Source: JACCZX01 sp963801035
Lineage (GTDB): Bacteria > Pseudomonadota > Gammaproteobacteria > Burkholderiales > Burkholderiaceae_F
Direction: 5' to 3'
Assembly (NCBI GenBank): GCA_963801035.1
Contig: CAWDDF010000003.1
Span: 558,001 to 622,000, forward strand
DNA length: 64,000 nucleotides
In this document: piece by piece, positions 25,588 through 34,577 of the stretch
How the letters are laid out: the number at the start of each line of letters is the position of its first letter
Position numbering within the stretch: position 1 is the stretch's first letter
Made by a program: the position numbers and the translations under genes
Notes under the pieces: generated by a model
Database searches by the model: none
Told to the model about the DNA's origin: nothing
The model's input: only the letters and a program-made list of their open reading frames with translations

Positions 25588-27049
25588 CTAGACCCGACGC
25601 AACTGCACTTGGGCGACGGCATCGATACCCAGCAGCGCGAACAGCGCTCCGATCAGGTAATTGACGTTTCGAAACTCGACGCTCGCGCCGTTCTGGCGGA
25701 CCTTGGTGACCATTGCCAGCATGCCGGTGGCTGTCGAAAACTCGACTCGCTTCAAATACATGCAATCGACAATCAATTGCTTGTCAATGCGCGACGCAGC
25801 CATCAACCGGCCGAACTGCGGCTCGCCTTCGCCACGCAGCGTTCCGCGCCATGAAAGCCCATCGACGGATTCGGGCACGACGGCTTGCGGTACCGCGGCA
25901 CGCGTCTTCAAGTTCGGCGGCGGGGGTTCCCAAGACGGCGGTGACACTTCGTACGTGATGCAATACTGAATTCCCGTCTCTTCAAAATCGTGCTGCCGGT
26001 TCAACAGGCGAAACACTTCGAGCAGCAACATCCACACTGCGTCGCTGGGATCGCGACGGCCGGCTTCCACTGCCGCACGCAACGGCGTAACGAGCTGATC
26101 GGCGCCCTGCAACAGGAGCTCGTGGCTTGCGCGCTTGAACGCATTGATCACGCGCAGCAATAACTCCGCACCCACCGGATCGAAACTGCGCACGTTGGAC
26201 GAATCGAGCGTGATGGACTGATGAGACTGCGAGTGATTTTTCAACTGCTCGAGATGCTTGACGACACCCTTCGTCCACAACTTCGGGCAGCACGATGACT
26301 GGTGCTGATCCCGTTTGCGCGGTGCGCCCGACCGCACCGAGATCGGGCTCGTCCCGGTAATCAATCCACGCCGGCGGCGAGCTTTCGAAGCGCAACACAT
26401 ATTCGATTGTCAAGCTGTCGAACCCTGCGCGGTCACCGCGCTGCTGCAATAGCTCGAACAGCATCAGCCAACCATGTTGCGCGGCCTCTCCGAGCTGGTC
26501 CGCCTGGATGGCGGAGCGCAGTCCGGCTTCGGCGGGCTCGATCAGGCCATTGGCAAACAAGATGGCCGTTTCTTCGATCGCCGAGCCGCCGCCTTCCGCC
26601 GACACTTCGAACGCGTTGACGTTGCCCGCCCAGTCTTCAGAAATGATGTCGAGCGGTTCGAGCGACTTTTCGTCCTTGCCGTTTGAGGCCACTGCTGCTT
26701 CAGCGGCGTCGGGCTGCTGCGACGGCCGCTGCAATGTCGAGTTGGCAGCGGAATTCGGGAACATCGTTGGCGCGCCGCCGGGCCGCAAGAAGTCTCGCGC
26801 CATTTCAGACTCGATGGCATCAATCTTGGCCGCGGTCTCAAGCGCAAGCGTGCGATGCAAATCCTTGTCAGCGAGCGTATTGCTAGTCGCAGGCGTCTGT
26901 GCGCTGCGTGCCATCGTCGACGACGGATTTCGGTTGACGGGGCCTGCAAGAGGACGTGCCGACGACTTGGCAGGCGTGGATTGGCGTGCGCCCGCCTTCA
27001 CGGCCGGCCCGGCATCCTTAGGCTCTTTTTTGAAGAAGGAAAACGCCAC
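25588..27049 (-). CDS. STAS-domain protein of unknown function (one-base frameshift)
   Basis: From the ATG at 27049 the reading runs MAFSFFKKEPKD, a long low-complexity region, and a helical part to SAPVIVLP. The continuation KLWTKGVVKHLEQL is one frame away. Removing one C in the CCC run at about 26284-26287 joins the two into about 486 residues. The second half holds two STAS-like segments, QSITLDSSNVRSFDPVGAELL and KQLIVDCMYLKRVEFSTATG, the latter with the hydrophobic strand and small-residue turn of anti-sigma-antagonist domains. Genes like this lie between dksA and hslV in other Burkholderiales. The role is unknown. Confidence 0.75.
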
Positions 27050-27360
27050 TACGTTTTACCGTTGTCCGATTTTGTATTCGCGCTCGCAGATTCTTCAGGC
27101 GCCAACCCGCACAACACGATTCTGGCACCCGCAGCCGCTCCGCCATCTCGTGAAGGGACCGGAAACAAGTAACCCTTTTCGCCGAGGCAAGGTCGCGTTC
27201 AACGGTGCAGCGGGCGATACCGTCGCACTTGATACCGTGTTCGAGTGAGCGAGCGCCAAACGCTTTTGATAGTAACAACTTAGTCGGCCCGCAAACCGCC
27301 GATCTGCACGGCAATCCCGCCTGTCAGCTACGTCCCCGAACACCAGTCGCCGAATGCTCC
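27050..27360. other. Intergenic gap between dksA and the STAS gene
   Basis: These 311 bases separate the dksA stop from the STAS gene start. I find no convincing gene, terminator or operator. A 10-base direct repeat AGTCGCCGAA occurs twice at about 27343-27373, the second copy lying in the dksA stop region. The promoter of the STAS-hslVU operon presumably lies near 27050-27150 but is not recognisable. Confidence 0.5.
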
Positions 27361-28254
27361 TTAGTCGCCGAACATTTTCTGCTTTAGCTCGCGGCGCTGC
27401 TGCGCTTCGAGCGACAACGTCGCGGTCGGTCGCGCGAGCAGGCGTGGGATCCCGATGGGATCTCCAGTTTCCTCGCAGTAGCCGTACTCGCCGCTTTCTA
27501 TACGTGCCAAAGCTTGCTGCACCTTCTTTATCAGCTTGCGCTCACGGTCACGCGTGCGCAGTTCGAGGGCATGCTCTTCCTCGATTGTGGCGCGATCGGC
27601 AGGATCGGGAACGATGACCGACTCGCGCAGATGCTCGGTCGTTTGGTCGGCGTTTTGCAGTAACTCGCCTTCCATTTGCTGCAGTCGATGCTTGAAGTAC
27701 GCGAGTTGTTCGGCGTTCATATAGTCGGTGTCGCGCGTCTTCAACAACTCCTCTTCGGTCGGCAGGCGCTTTCCATTCACCACGAGCGGCTCTTCGCTGC
27801 GAGTCGCCGAGCGCGCCAACAAATACTCGTGCGCAGCCGCCAAGTCTTTGGGCGAAGGGGCCGGTGTGATTTTGGGTGGCGTCGTCATCGGCCCAGTGTT
27901 TGCGAGCCCCGGCGCGGGCATCGGGGGAATCGGTCTCTGATCTTTGCGCTCACGCGCGGGTCTACCGCCGCGCGGCCTGCCTGACGGCGCGCTGGCTGCA
28001 ATCGGTGCTTTCGCTCCTTTACCCGCTTTGCCCTTCGCATCGGTCTTTGAGCGCGCGGCGTCTTTTGACGGCTTCGCGACTTTCACGTTGCGGGACACAC
28101 TTGCGCTCTTTCTTTTCGCTGCGGGCGCTTTCGCCTTGCGAGCCGGCGCGTGCACCTTTCTAGCCGAAGCCTTCGTCGCTGTTTTCTTAACGACCTTCTT
28201 TGCGGGCTTGCTAGCGGACTTGGCGGCCTTTTTGGCCGGTTTTTTTGCTGCCAT
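27361..28254 (-). CDS. dksA: RNA polymerase-binding transcription factor DksA with long histone-H1-like N-terminal tail
   Basis: The protein has 297 residues, about twice the usual DksA length. The first 100 or so are Lys/Ala/Pro-rich (AAKKPAKKAAKSASKPAKK and so on), like histone H1 tails. Normal DksA follows from about residue 165: the helical hairpin with LAYFKHRLQQMEGELL, the acidic tip PDPADRATIEEE that reaches into the polymerase channel, and the C-terminal YGYCEETGDPIGIPRLLAR. Only one of the zinc-finger cysteines is left, as in other betaproteobacterial DksA. It acts with ppGpp on rRNA and amino-acid promoters. Confidence 0.93.
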   Translation of the reverse strand: MAAKKPAKKAAKSASKPAKKVVKKTATKASARKVHAPARKAKAPAAKRKSASVSRNVKVAKPSKDAARSKTDAKGKAGKGAKAPIAASAPSGRPRGGRPARERKDQRPIPPMPAPGLANTGPMTTPPKITPAPSPKDLAAAHEYLLARSATRSEEPLVVNGKRLPTEEELLKTRDTDYMNAEQLAYFKHRLQQMEGELLQNADQTTEHLRESVIVPDPADRATIEEEHALELRTRDRERKLIKKVQQALARIESGEYGYCEETGDPIGIPRLLARPTATLSLEAQQRRELKQKMFGD

Positions 28255-28313
28255 CGGTGAACCTCTTTAGAAAATTCCTGGTTGCATCGGGTATCGCGTG
28301 CGATATCAGCGCA

Positions 28314-29402
28314 TTACCGAGCCAGACACGCTTCGAGACCCTTGATGATCGCTTCCTTCGGCAAATTGCGGCCGATAAAAACGACCTTGCTGGAAGGCTT
28401 TTCATTCGCAGCCCAGGGGCGGCCAACGTCGGCTCCCATCAGCATGTGAACGCCTTGAAATATCGTCCGGCGATTGCTGCCGTTCATGAAAAGCACGCCT
28501 TTATACCGAAGCATGTCAGGCCCGTAAACCTGGGTCAGCGCTCCCATGTATTCCTCCAGCTTGGCGGGATCAAACGCGCGATTCGATTGAAATACGAATG
28601 CCTTGATCGCATCGTCGTGGTGGTGATGCCGCTCGTGATCGTGGTCGCCACCGTGACCGTCGCCATCGTGGTGATGATGTTCACCGTGATGGTCACGCTT
28701 GCTATCGCGTGCCGCATCTGGATGCTCGCCCGCAAGAAACTCCGGGTCAATTTCGAGAATTGCATTCAAGTTGAAGCCGCGGACGTCGAGCACATCGGCG
28801 ATCGCCACCGCGCCGAAATTGACCGGTTTGATCGGCGCGCGTGGATTCATATGGACCAGACGGTCCTTCAGCGACTTCGCATCTGCTTCGGAGACCAGAT
28901 CGATCTTGCTCATCAAAATTCGATCGGCAAACCCGACCTGGTTCTGCGCTTCCGGCTGTTGATCCAGCGTGTCGTGCCCATGCTTGGCGTCAACCACGGT
29001 GATGACTGCGTCTAGCAGGTAATAGGTTGATATGCCGTCGTCCATGAAGAACGTTTGCGTCACCGGGCCGGGATTCGCCATGCCAGTGGTCTCGATAATC
29101 ACGCGCTCGAACTCGATCTCGCCCGACTGCCGCTTTGCCTTCAAGTCGTTCAATATGCGCACTAAATCGCCGCGCACCGTGCAGCAGATGCACCCGTTGT
29201 TCATCTCTACAATCTGCTCGCCGGGCTCCGACACCAGCAGCTCGTTGTCAATGCCCTCCGGACCAAATTCGTTTTCGATGACCGCAATTTTGTGACCGTG
29301 TTGTTCGGTCAATATGCGGTTAAGCAGCGTGGTCTTGCCGGCACCAAGAAACCCCGTCAGGACCGTCACCGGAACCTGCGACACGCCTGCACTTACATTC
29401 AT
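28314..29402 (-). CDS. CobW/COG0523 family GTPase with His-rich metal-binding region
   Basis: The 362-residue G3E GTPase has Walker A in LTGFLGAGKTTLLNRIL, the metal-binding GCICC motif after VEMNN, and SKIDLV as the guanine motif. Between the GTPase and C-terminal domains is a His/Asp-rich linker with runs such as HHGEHHHHDGDGHGGDHDH and ERHHHH. Proteins of this type are metallochaperones, often for zinc under starvation. The upstream region has no Zur box that I can recognise. It lies 59 bp upstream of dksA; DksA in this group lacks a full zinc finger. Confidence 0.9.
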   Translation of the reverse strand: MNVSAGVSQVPVTVLTGFLGAGKTTLLNRILTEQHGHKIAVIENEFGPEGIDNELLVSEPGEQIVEMNNGCICCTVRGDLVRILNDLKAKRQSGEIEFERVIIETTGMANPGPVTQTFFMDDGISTYYLLDAVITVVDAKHGHDTLDQQPEAQNQVGFADRILMSKIDLVSEADAKSLKDRLVHMNPRAPIKPVNFGAVAIADVLDVRGFNLNAILEIDPEFLAGEHPDAARDSKRDHHGEHHHHDGDGHGGDHDHERHHHHDDAIKAFVFQSNRAFDPAKLEEYMGALTQVYGPDMLRYKGVLFMNGSNRRTIFQGVHMLMGADVGRPWAANEKPSSKVVFIGRNLPKEAIIKGLEACLAR

Positions 29403-29521
29403 CTCGTTCTCGTATACATAAACGCCAGCTGGTGATCCTGCCGGCCGGAGTGGCTAGGGCGCGGCCGTTGTGCTTCGTAAGGGGGCGTGAGTCTAGTGCA
29501 ATTGAGCCGCGAGAGTCTGGA

Positions 29522-30448
29522 CTAGCTGCGGCGCTTGGCACGAGGATGGGCGGCATCGTAGGCCTTGGCCAAATGCTGCCAATCGAGTCGGGTATAGATC
29601 TGAGTCGTCGCAATGTTCGAGTGCCCGAGCAATTCCTGGACCGCGCGCAAGTCCCCGCTCGACTGCAACAGATGCGATGCAAAACTGTGCCGCAACACGT
29701 GCGGATGCACATGAACACCGAGGCCGAGCTTGCGCGACAGCAGCGCGAGCCTGGACTGCACGCTGCGTGCGGATAATCGGGTACCGGCGGCGGTGACAAA
29801 CAGTGCTCGTTCGTCATCTCGGGCGAACTTCGGACGTACTTGGAGCCAGCGCGACAGTGCGGTGCACGCGGGCGTACCGATCGGCACTTGCCGCGTCTTG
29901 CCGCCCTTGCCAAACACCGTCGCTTCGGCGGCTGCGAGATCCACCCAGCTCACTGATGCCGGTCGTTCGCCGGCGGCCTCAAAGTAATGCGTGTCGAGGG
30001 ACACCAGCTCGGCCAACCGAAGCCCGCTCGAATACAGCAGCTCGACGATGGCATGGTCGCGGCATGCCAGCTGCGTTTCATTTGCCGGGTGTGCGGCAAA
30101 CATGACGGCCTGGTCGGCCGACAGCGCTTTCGGCAGACGCTTGATCCGCTTGGGTCCGCGTATACCGACCACCGGATTGTCTACCGCGTCCCCGCGCTCG
30201 CACAGCCATCGATACATCGATCGCCAGGCGGACAAGGTTCGGGCGATCGACGCTGCGGAGAGTCCGCGCGCATGAAGCTTGGTGACGTAATGGCGGATGT
30301 CATGTGCCTTCAGCGTTGCGAGCGATCGCTTATCGGCAAACTTGATCAAGCTCGCCAAGTCCGCCCGATACGCGGCCAGCGTATGGCGCGATGCGCGCCG
30401 CTGTGTCCCAAGTTCGAGCAAGAAAGCGTCGATCAAAGCGCTCGACAT
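29522..30448 (-). CDS. xerC: Tyrosine recombinase XerC
   Basis: The protein has 308 residues from the ATG at 30448. The N-terminal SAM-like core-binding domain is followed by the catalytic domain with all expected residues: Arg in YSSGLRLAELVSL, Lys in VFGKGGKTRQVP, His-x-x-Arg in HPHVLRHSFASHLL, His in LLGHSNI, and the nucleophile Tyr in TTQIYTRLD. With XerD it resolves chromosome dimers at dif. The position after DUF484 and dapF is conserved in proteobacteria, which supports a housekeeping XerC rather than a phage integrase. Confidence 0.95.
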   Translation of the reverse strand: MSSALIDAFLLELGTQRRASRHTLAAYRADLASLIKFADKRSLATLKAHDIRHYVTKLHARGLSAASIARTLSAWRSMYRWLCERGDAVDNPVVGIRGPKRIKRLPKALSADQAVMFAAHPANETQLACRDHAIVELLYSSGLRLAELVSLDTHYFEAAGERPASVSWVDLAAAEATVFGKGGKTRQVPIGTPACTALSRWLQVRPKFARDDERALFVTAAGTRLSARSVQSRLALLSRKLGLGVHVHPHVLRHSFASHLLQSSGDLRAVQELLGHSNIATTQIYTRLDWQHLAKAYDAAHPRAKRRS

Positions 30449-30463
30449 CGACGCTGCACGCAA

Positions 30464-31129
30464 TCAGGCGCGCAGACGCGCCAATGCCGCGCTCGCCAAC
30501 TCACCAATGCGCTCGAGAAACGCGGTTCCCATCGAAGAGTGAAACCGATCGACGTCCGCTGACCCCAAGACCAGCATGCCGAACGTTTCCGGGTGCGCAC
30601 CCACCCGAAGCGGTAGCAACGCGACACTCTTAACCAGGCCGTCCGGCCCCAGCCACGAAGCTGCCTCGAAGCCTACGTTCGAACCGCAAAAAGGGACACG
30701 CATGCTGTTGGCAAAAGTGATCGTATCGCTTTCGACCGCCTCGGCACACTCGAGGGATGCATGCGCGGGCTTCACGTCCCATAGACGCAGCGCGGCGTAC
30801 GGGACCTCGAAGATTCGCTTCAACTCATCGGTCAACGTCGTGGGAAGTGCGGCCTCGTCGGTTTCGCTCAGCAGCGAGCGCACCCAGGACGTGAGTTTTT
30901 CCGAGATCGCATCGTTTTCCTGACCGTGGCGGACCATCTCGGCGACTCTGCCTTCGAGCGACTTGACGCGCTCTCGAAGCATCAGTGATTGGCGCTCAAC
31001 GAGTGAAATCGCTTGCCCGTCGTGCGGATGCGGCAACTGCATCTGTGACAGCAACTGCGGATGCTGCTCGAAAAAATCATGGTGGCGCGCTAGATAGTGC
31101 GCAATGTCATCGGCCTGCAAAGTTGTCAT
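30464..31129 (-). CDS. DUF484 family protein
   Basis: The 221-residue protein has a helical N-terminal part with VAHYL-like IAHYLARHHDFFEQHPQLL, the standard DUF484 opening, then a coiled-coil segment (VERQSLMLRERVKSLEGRVAEMV) and a GAF-like domain ending LGSADVDRFHSSMGTAFLERIGE. The function is unknown. The family is nearly always encoded between dapF and xerC, as here (18 bp after dapF, 15 bp before xerC). Confidence 0.93.
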   Translation of the reverse strand: MTTLQADDIAHYLARHHDFFEQHPQLLSQMQLPHPHDGQAISLVERQSLMLRERVKSLEGRVAEMVRHGQENDAISEKLTSWVRSLLSETDEAALPTTLTDELKRIFEVPYAALRLWDVKPAHASLECAEAVESDTITFANSMRVPFCGSNVGFEAASWLGPDGLVKSVALLPLRVGAHPETFGMLVLGSADVDRFHSSMGTAFLERIGELASAALARLRA

Positions 31130-31147
31130 AGTCTTCTAATGGTCGAT

Positions 31148-32005
31148 TTAGATTTCGATCTCACCTTTGAATACTGTCACGGCTGCTCCGGTCATCAGTA
31201 CCGGCTGCACCGTGTCGAGGCAGCCGCGCCAGTCGATCTTCAGCTCGCCGCCACGCGCGATAACTTTAACCGGAGTATCTAGCAATCCGCGCCGGATGCC
31301 GCTCACGACTGCAGCGCAAGCTCCGGTGCCGCACGCGAGCGTCTCGCCCACGCCACGCTCCCACACGCGCAAGCGTATGCAATGTCGATCGACAACCTGC
31401 ATGAAGCCTGCGTTGACGCGGTCGCGAAACCTGCGATGGTGCTCGATCAGCGGCCCATCGGTCGTGACCGCGGCTGCTTCAACGTCGCGTACCGTCTGCA
31501 CTGCATGCGGATTGCCCATCGACAGCACGGCGACGGGGGCTGACTTTCCAACGTCGAGCCGCCACAACGGTTGATCGCCCTCTACAACTGGTTGCAAGCC
31601 ACTCGAATCGAAGCCGGCGGCAGCTGGTTCGAAGCGCGGCACTCCCATATCGACGGTTATCTCGCCGCTTTCCTGCAATCGCGGCTCGATGATGCCTGCC
31701 AACGTCTGTACTCGAATCGCAGGCTTCGACGTCAGCCCTTCGTCGTGCACAAACTTGACGAAGCACCGCGCACCATTTCCACACTGCTCGACCTCGCCAC
31801 CATCGCTGTTAAAAATCCGATAACGAAAGTCGACGCCAGCTTGCGGGGACGGTTCGACCAGCAGAATCTGATCAGCGCCGACGCCGAACCGGCGATCGGC
31901 AAGTAGCCGCAGCTGCGCGGGTGACAGATCCATACGCTGTGTCACTCCATTCAACATCACGAAGTCGTTACCTGCACCGTGCATCTTCGTGAAGCGAAGC
32001 TTCAT
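31148..32005 (-). CDS. dapF: Diaminopimelate epimerase
   Basis: The protein has 285 residues from the ATG at 32005, which overlaps the lpxL stop as ATGA. It interconverts LL- and meso-diaminopimelate for lysine and peptidoglycan. MKLRFTKMHGAGNDFVML is the typical start. The two catalytic cysteines are in NSDGGEVEQCGNGARCF and RGVGETLACGTGACAA. SMGNPHAV is also present. Confidence 0.96.
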   Translation of the reverse strand: MKLRFTKMHGAGNDFVMLNGVTQRMDLSPAQLRLLADRRFGVGADQILLVEPSPQAGVDFRYRIFNSDGGEVEQCGNGARCFVKFVHDEGLTSKPAIRVQTLAGIIEPRLQESGEITVDMGVPRFEPAAAGFDSSGLQPVVEGDQPLWRLDVGKSAPVAVLSMGNPHAVQTVRDVEAAAVTTDGPLIEHHRRFRDRVNAGFMQVVDRHCIRLRVWERGVGETLACGTGACAAVVSGIRRGLLDTPVKVIARGGELKIDWRGCLDTVQPVLMTGAAVTVFKGEIEI

Positions 32006-32917
32006 TGGACGCCTGCGGCAGACACGCGGCCATAGACATTCGGCAGACCGGGCGGCCGCGTTTTGAACCGTCTGTGAGTCCACATGTACTGATCGGGCAT
32101 TTTGCTCACCCACCGCTCGATCTCGCGATTCATGCGGGCAGTGTCGGCTTCGACCGACTCGCCGGGAAAGTTCGCCCAGGGTGGATCGAAGTGAAGCACG
32201 TAGCCGTCATCCTTCATTTCGGTCACTGCCATCATCACCTGAGCGCCGATGATGCGCGCGATCCGCGGCACCATTGGAATCGTTGCCGCGGGTATCCCAA
32301 AGAATGGAACAAAGATCGAATTGGCAGCGCCAAGGTCCATGTCGGGCAGGTAATACAGTGGAAGTCCACTTTTGACACTTCGCATCACGGTGCGCATGTC
32401 GGCGCCCTGCCGGGCAACGAGCACCGGATCGTTGAATCGCTGCCGAGCCTTCAGAAGCCATGCATCCCAGACCGGATTGGTCTGTGTTGAGTAGATCGAG
32501 ATGCCGCGCATCAACGTGTTGAAGCGTATGCCGCCGGCGTCGAGACCGACAAAGTGCGGAGCAATCAAGATCAGCGGCTTCGCCCGCCGCTGCCTGCAGA
32601 TGCTCGATACCTTGCACCTTGACGTAACGTTCAACGGTCGTCTGCTCTGCCTTCGACAGCACCGAGCGATCCAAACCGCTGCGCGCAATGTTCCGGAAAC
32701 AGCGACGCGCAATGCTCGACCGCTGCTGCTCGCTGAGCGCCGGAAAGCACAAACGCAGGTTGACCAGCGTGATTCGCCGTCGCGGCACGACAACGTACCA
32801 AAGCACGTCACCAATGACGGCAGCCAGCCGGTTGCGTGCGATTTGCGACCAGTTTGACGTCGCATCGATCAGCGCGATCCACAGCTTTGCGGACAATCTG
32901 CCGATGAGTGCGCTCAA
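32002..32917 (-). CDS. lpxL: LpxL/HtrB family lipid A acyltransferase (one-base frameshift)
   Basis: From a TTG at 32917 the frame encodes a membrane helix region, then ITLVNLRLCFPALSEQQR and VQGIEHLQAAAG. The correct continuation KPLILIAPHFVGLDAGG, with the HF...D acyltransferase motif, is one frame away. Removing one base at 32579-32585 yields about 304 residues. The rest (PLYYLPDMDLGAANSIFVPF, WTHRRFKTRPPG at the end) is intact and matches LpxL enzymes that add secondary acyl chains to lipid A. Translation is coupled to dapF. The gene should be important, so a sequence error is likely. Confidence 0.85.
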
Positions 32918-32918
32918 G

Positions 32919-32930
32919 CTCTAATTAGAG
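32919..32930. promoter_or_regulatory. Palindrome between lpxL and metK
   Basis: CTCTAATTAGAG is a perfect 12-bp palindrome, 2 bp upstream of the lpxL TTG start and in the divergent region with metK. TAATACAAT at 32936-32944, a possible -10 for metK, lies just beyond. It could be an operator for either direction; I know no regulator with this site. Confidence 0.35.
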
Positions 32931-33025
32931 GTTTCTAATACAATCGCGACTTCGCCGAGTTAACGACAACTTGCGGGGCGAGACGGCAAAGCATAGCCGA
33001 GAGTAAGAACAACACAGCCGCTAAA

Positions 33026-33075
33026 GCGTCGCACTCCGAAGAGTGCGAAACGCAACTAACGTTCGCACAGGAGTG
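33026..33075 (+). promoter_or_regulatory. Candidate metK leader RNA with two exclusive hairpins
   Basis: TCGCACTC-CGAA-GAGTGCGA (33029-33048) is a perfect 8-bp hairpin, extended by GCG/CGC outside. The 3' arm GTGCGAA (33043-33049) is also complementary to TTCGCAC (33062-33068), which touches the Shine-Dalgarno AGGAG at 33069-33073. In addition, CACTC in the first arm can pair with GAGTG inside the ribosome site (33071-33075). The two folds cannot coexist, a layout expected of translational switches. I do not match it to a known SAM riboswitch class. Confidence 0.45.
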
Positions 33076-33078
33076 ACT

Positions 33079-34287
33079 ATGTCAGGCAATTTTCTCTTTA
33101 CTTCCGAATCGGTGTCGGAAGGCCATCCGGACAAGGTGTCCGACCAGATTTCCGACGCAATTTTGGACGCGATCCTTGCACAGGATCCGCGCTCGAGAGT
33201 CGCCGCTGAAACGCTGTGCAACACGGGCCTGGTGGTGCTCGCGGGCGAAATCACCACCAATGCGCACGTCGATTACATCGAAGTCACGCGACGCACGATC
33301 AAGCGCATCGGGTATGACAACACTGAATTCGGGATCGACTACAAGGGCTGTGCTGTGCTCGTGGCGTATGACAAGCAGAGCAACGACATCGCGCAAGGCG
33401 TCGATCACGCCAGTGACGACTATCTGAATCAGGGAGCCGGCGACCAGGGTTTGATGTTCGGGTATGCGTGCGATGAGACGCCCGAGCTGATGCCCGCGCC
33501 GATTTATTACGCGCACCGTCTGGTCGAGCGCCAGGCCGATCTACGCCGGGATGGTCGAATGCCGTACCTGCGCCCGGATGCGAAGAGCCAAGTCACGATG
33601 CGTTACGTCGACGGCAAGCCGCAATCGATCGACACGGTTGTGCTCTCATCTCAGCACGCACCGGAGATGTCAGACGGCAAGGTGATGAAGAAGGAATTCA
33701 CCGAAGCGGTTATCGAGCAGATCATCAAGCCGTCGCTTCCGCCCGAGTGGCTGAAGAACACGCGCTATCTGGTCAATCCGACGGGGCGCTTCGTCGTCGG
33801 CGGCCCGCAGGGCGACTGCGGCCTTACCGGCCGCAAAATTATCGTTGACACCTATGGCGGCGCCTGCCCGCACGGTGGCGGCGCTTTCTCGGGCAAGGAT
33901 CCGTCGAAAGTCGATCGCTCGGCCGCGTATGCGGCGCGCTATGTGGCCAAAAACATCGTCGCGTCAGGCTTAGCCCGCCAGTGCCAGGTGCAGGTCGCTT
34001 ATGCGATCGGGGTGGCGCAGCCGATGAACATCACCGTCTACACCGAAGGTACCGGCCTGATTCCGGACGAGCAGATCAGCAAACTGGTCGCAGAGCATTT
34101 CGATCTGCGCCCGCGCGGGATCATTCAAATGCTTGACCTGCTGCGCCCAATTTACGAGAAAACCGCGGCCTATGGACACTTCGGACGCGATGAGCCCGAG
34201 TTCAGCTGGGAGCGGACCGATCGCGCCGCGTTGCTTGCCGATGCAGCGGGAATCAAGCGCAGAACCGGGGAAGCGATTCCGGCGTAG
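33079..34287 (+). CDS. metK: S-adenosylmethionine synthase
   Basis: The protein has 402 residues from the ATG at 33079, preceded by AGGAG. MSGNFLFTSESVSEGHPDKV is the family start, with the ATP-binding His in GHPDK. GAGDQGLMFGYA and the phosphate-binding KIIVDTYGGACPHGGGAFSGKDP loop are present. It makes SAM from methionine and ATP. It leads the metK-ahcY-holin-metF block, and its leader has alternative hairpins that may control translation. Confidence 0.97.
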   Translation: MSGNFLFTSESVSEGHPDKVSDQISDAILDAILAQDPRSRVAAETLCNTGLVVLAGEITTNAHVDYIEVTRRTIKRIGYDNTEFGIDYKGCAVLVAYDKQSNDIAQGVDHASDDYLNQGAGDQGLMFGYACDETPELMPAPIYYAHRLVERQADLRRDGRMPYLRPDAKSQVTMRYVDGKPQSIDTVVLSSQHAPEMSDGKVMKKEFTEAVIEQIIKPSLPPEWLKNTRYLVNPTGRFVVGGPQGDCGLTGRKIIVDTYGGACPHGGGAFSGKDPSKVDRSAAYAARYVAKNIVASGLARQCQVQVAYAIGVAQPMNITVYTEGTGLIPDEQISKLVAEHFDLRPRGIIQMLDLLRPIYEKTAAYGHFGRDEPEFSWERTDRAALLADAAGIKRRTGEAIPA

Positions 34288-34465
34288 TCGTTAGAACAGT
34301 CCGACGAGGCGTCCGTCTGATCGACGTCTCGCGGACGACGACGTCTGCGCGGGCAAGACCGGCATCGGAAGGGCGGTGCGCGATCTCGATATCACTCGGC
34401 ATGGCGCCCGTACGGTCACAAGAACCCTGCTGCCGACTTCAACAGCCTGTCTTATACTTCGGTTT

Positions 34466-34530
34466 GCTTCGAGGAGCGTTGCGACAGTTCTTTGCAGGAC
34501 TGCCAGGCTCGAAGCGGTTCGGCTCCCGCC
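34466..34530 (+). promoter_or_regulatory. S-adenosylhomocysteine (SAH) riboswitch
   Basis: About 50-110 bp upstream of ahcY the RNA reads GCTTCGAG, GAGCGTTGCGAC, a CAGTTC/GGACTG hairpin, CCAGG, then CTCGAAGC. The outer 8-bp stem (34466-34473 with 34508-34515), the conserved GGAGCG-TTGCGAC and CAGGCTCG segments, and a pseudoknot between GGAGC (34473-34477) and GCTCC (34522-34526) are the hallmarks of the SAH riboswitch. That class turns on ahcY expression when SAH accumulates. Recognition is from memory of the consensus; the 3' boundary is approximate. Confidence 0.85.
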
Positions 34531-34577
34531 GGACTTGTACTAACGGCGCTCGCGAACCCTGAAAAAGGACCCGCGAG

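Noticed and set aside
27343..27373. Two AGTCGCCGAA copies as a repeat element
   Set aside because: Only two 10-base copies, one of them partly inside the dksA coding end; chance is adequate as an explanation.
29522..30448. Tyrosine recombinase as evidence of an integrated element
   Set aside because: All neighbours (DUF484, dapF) are those of chromosomal xerC, and there is no attachment-site repeat or phage gene.
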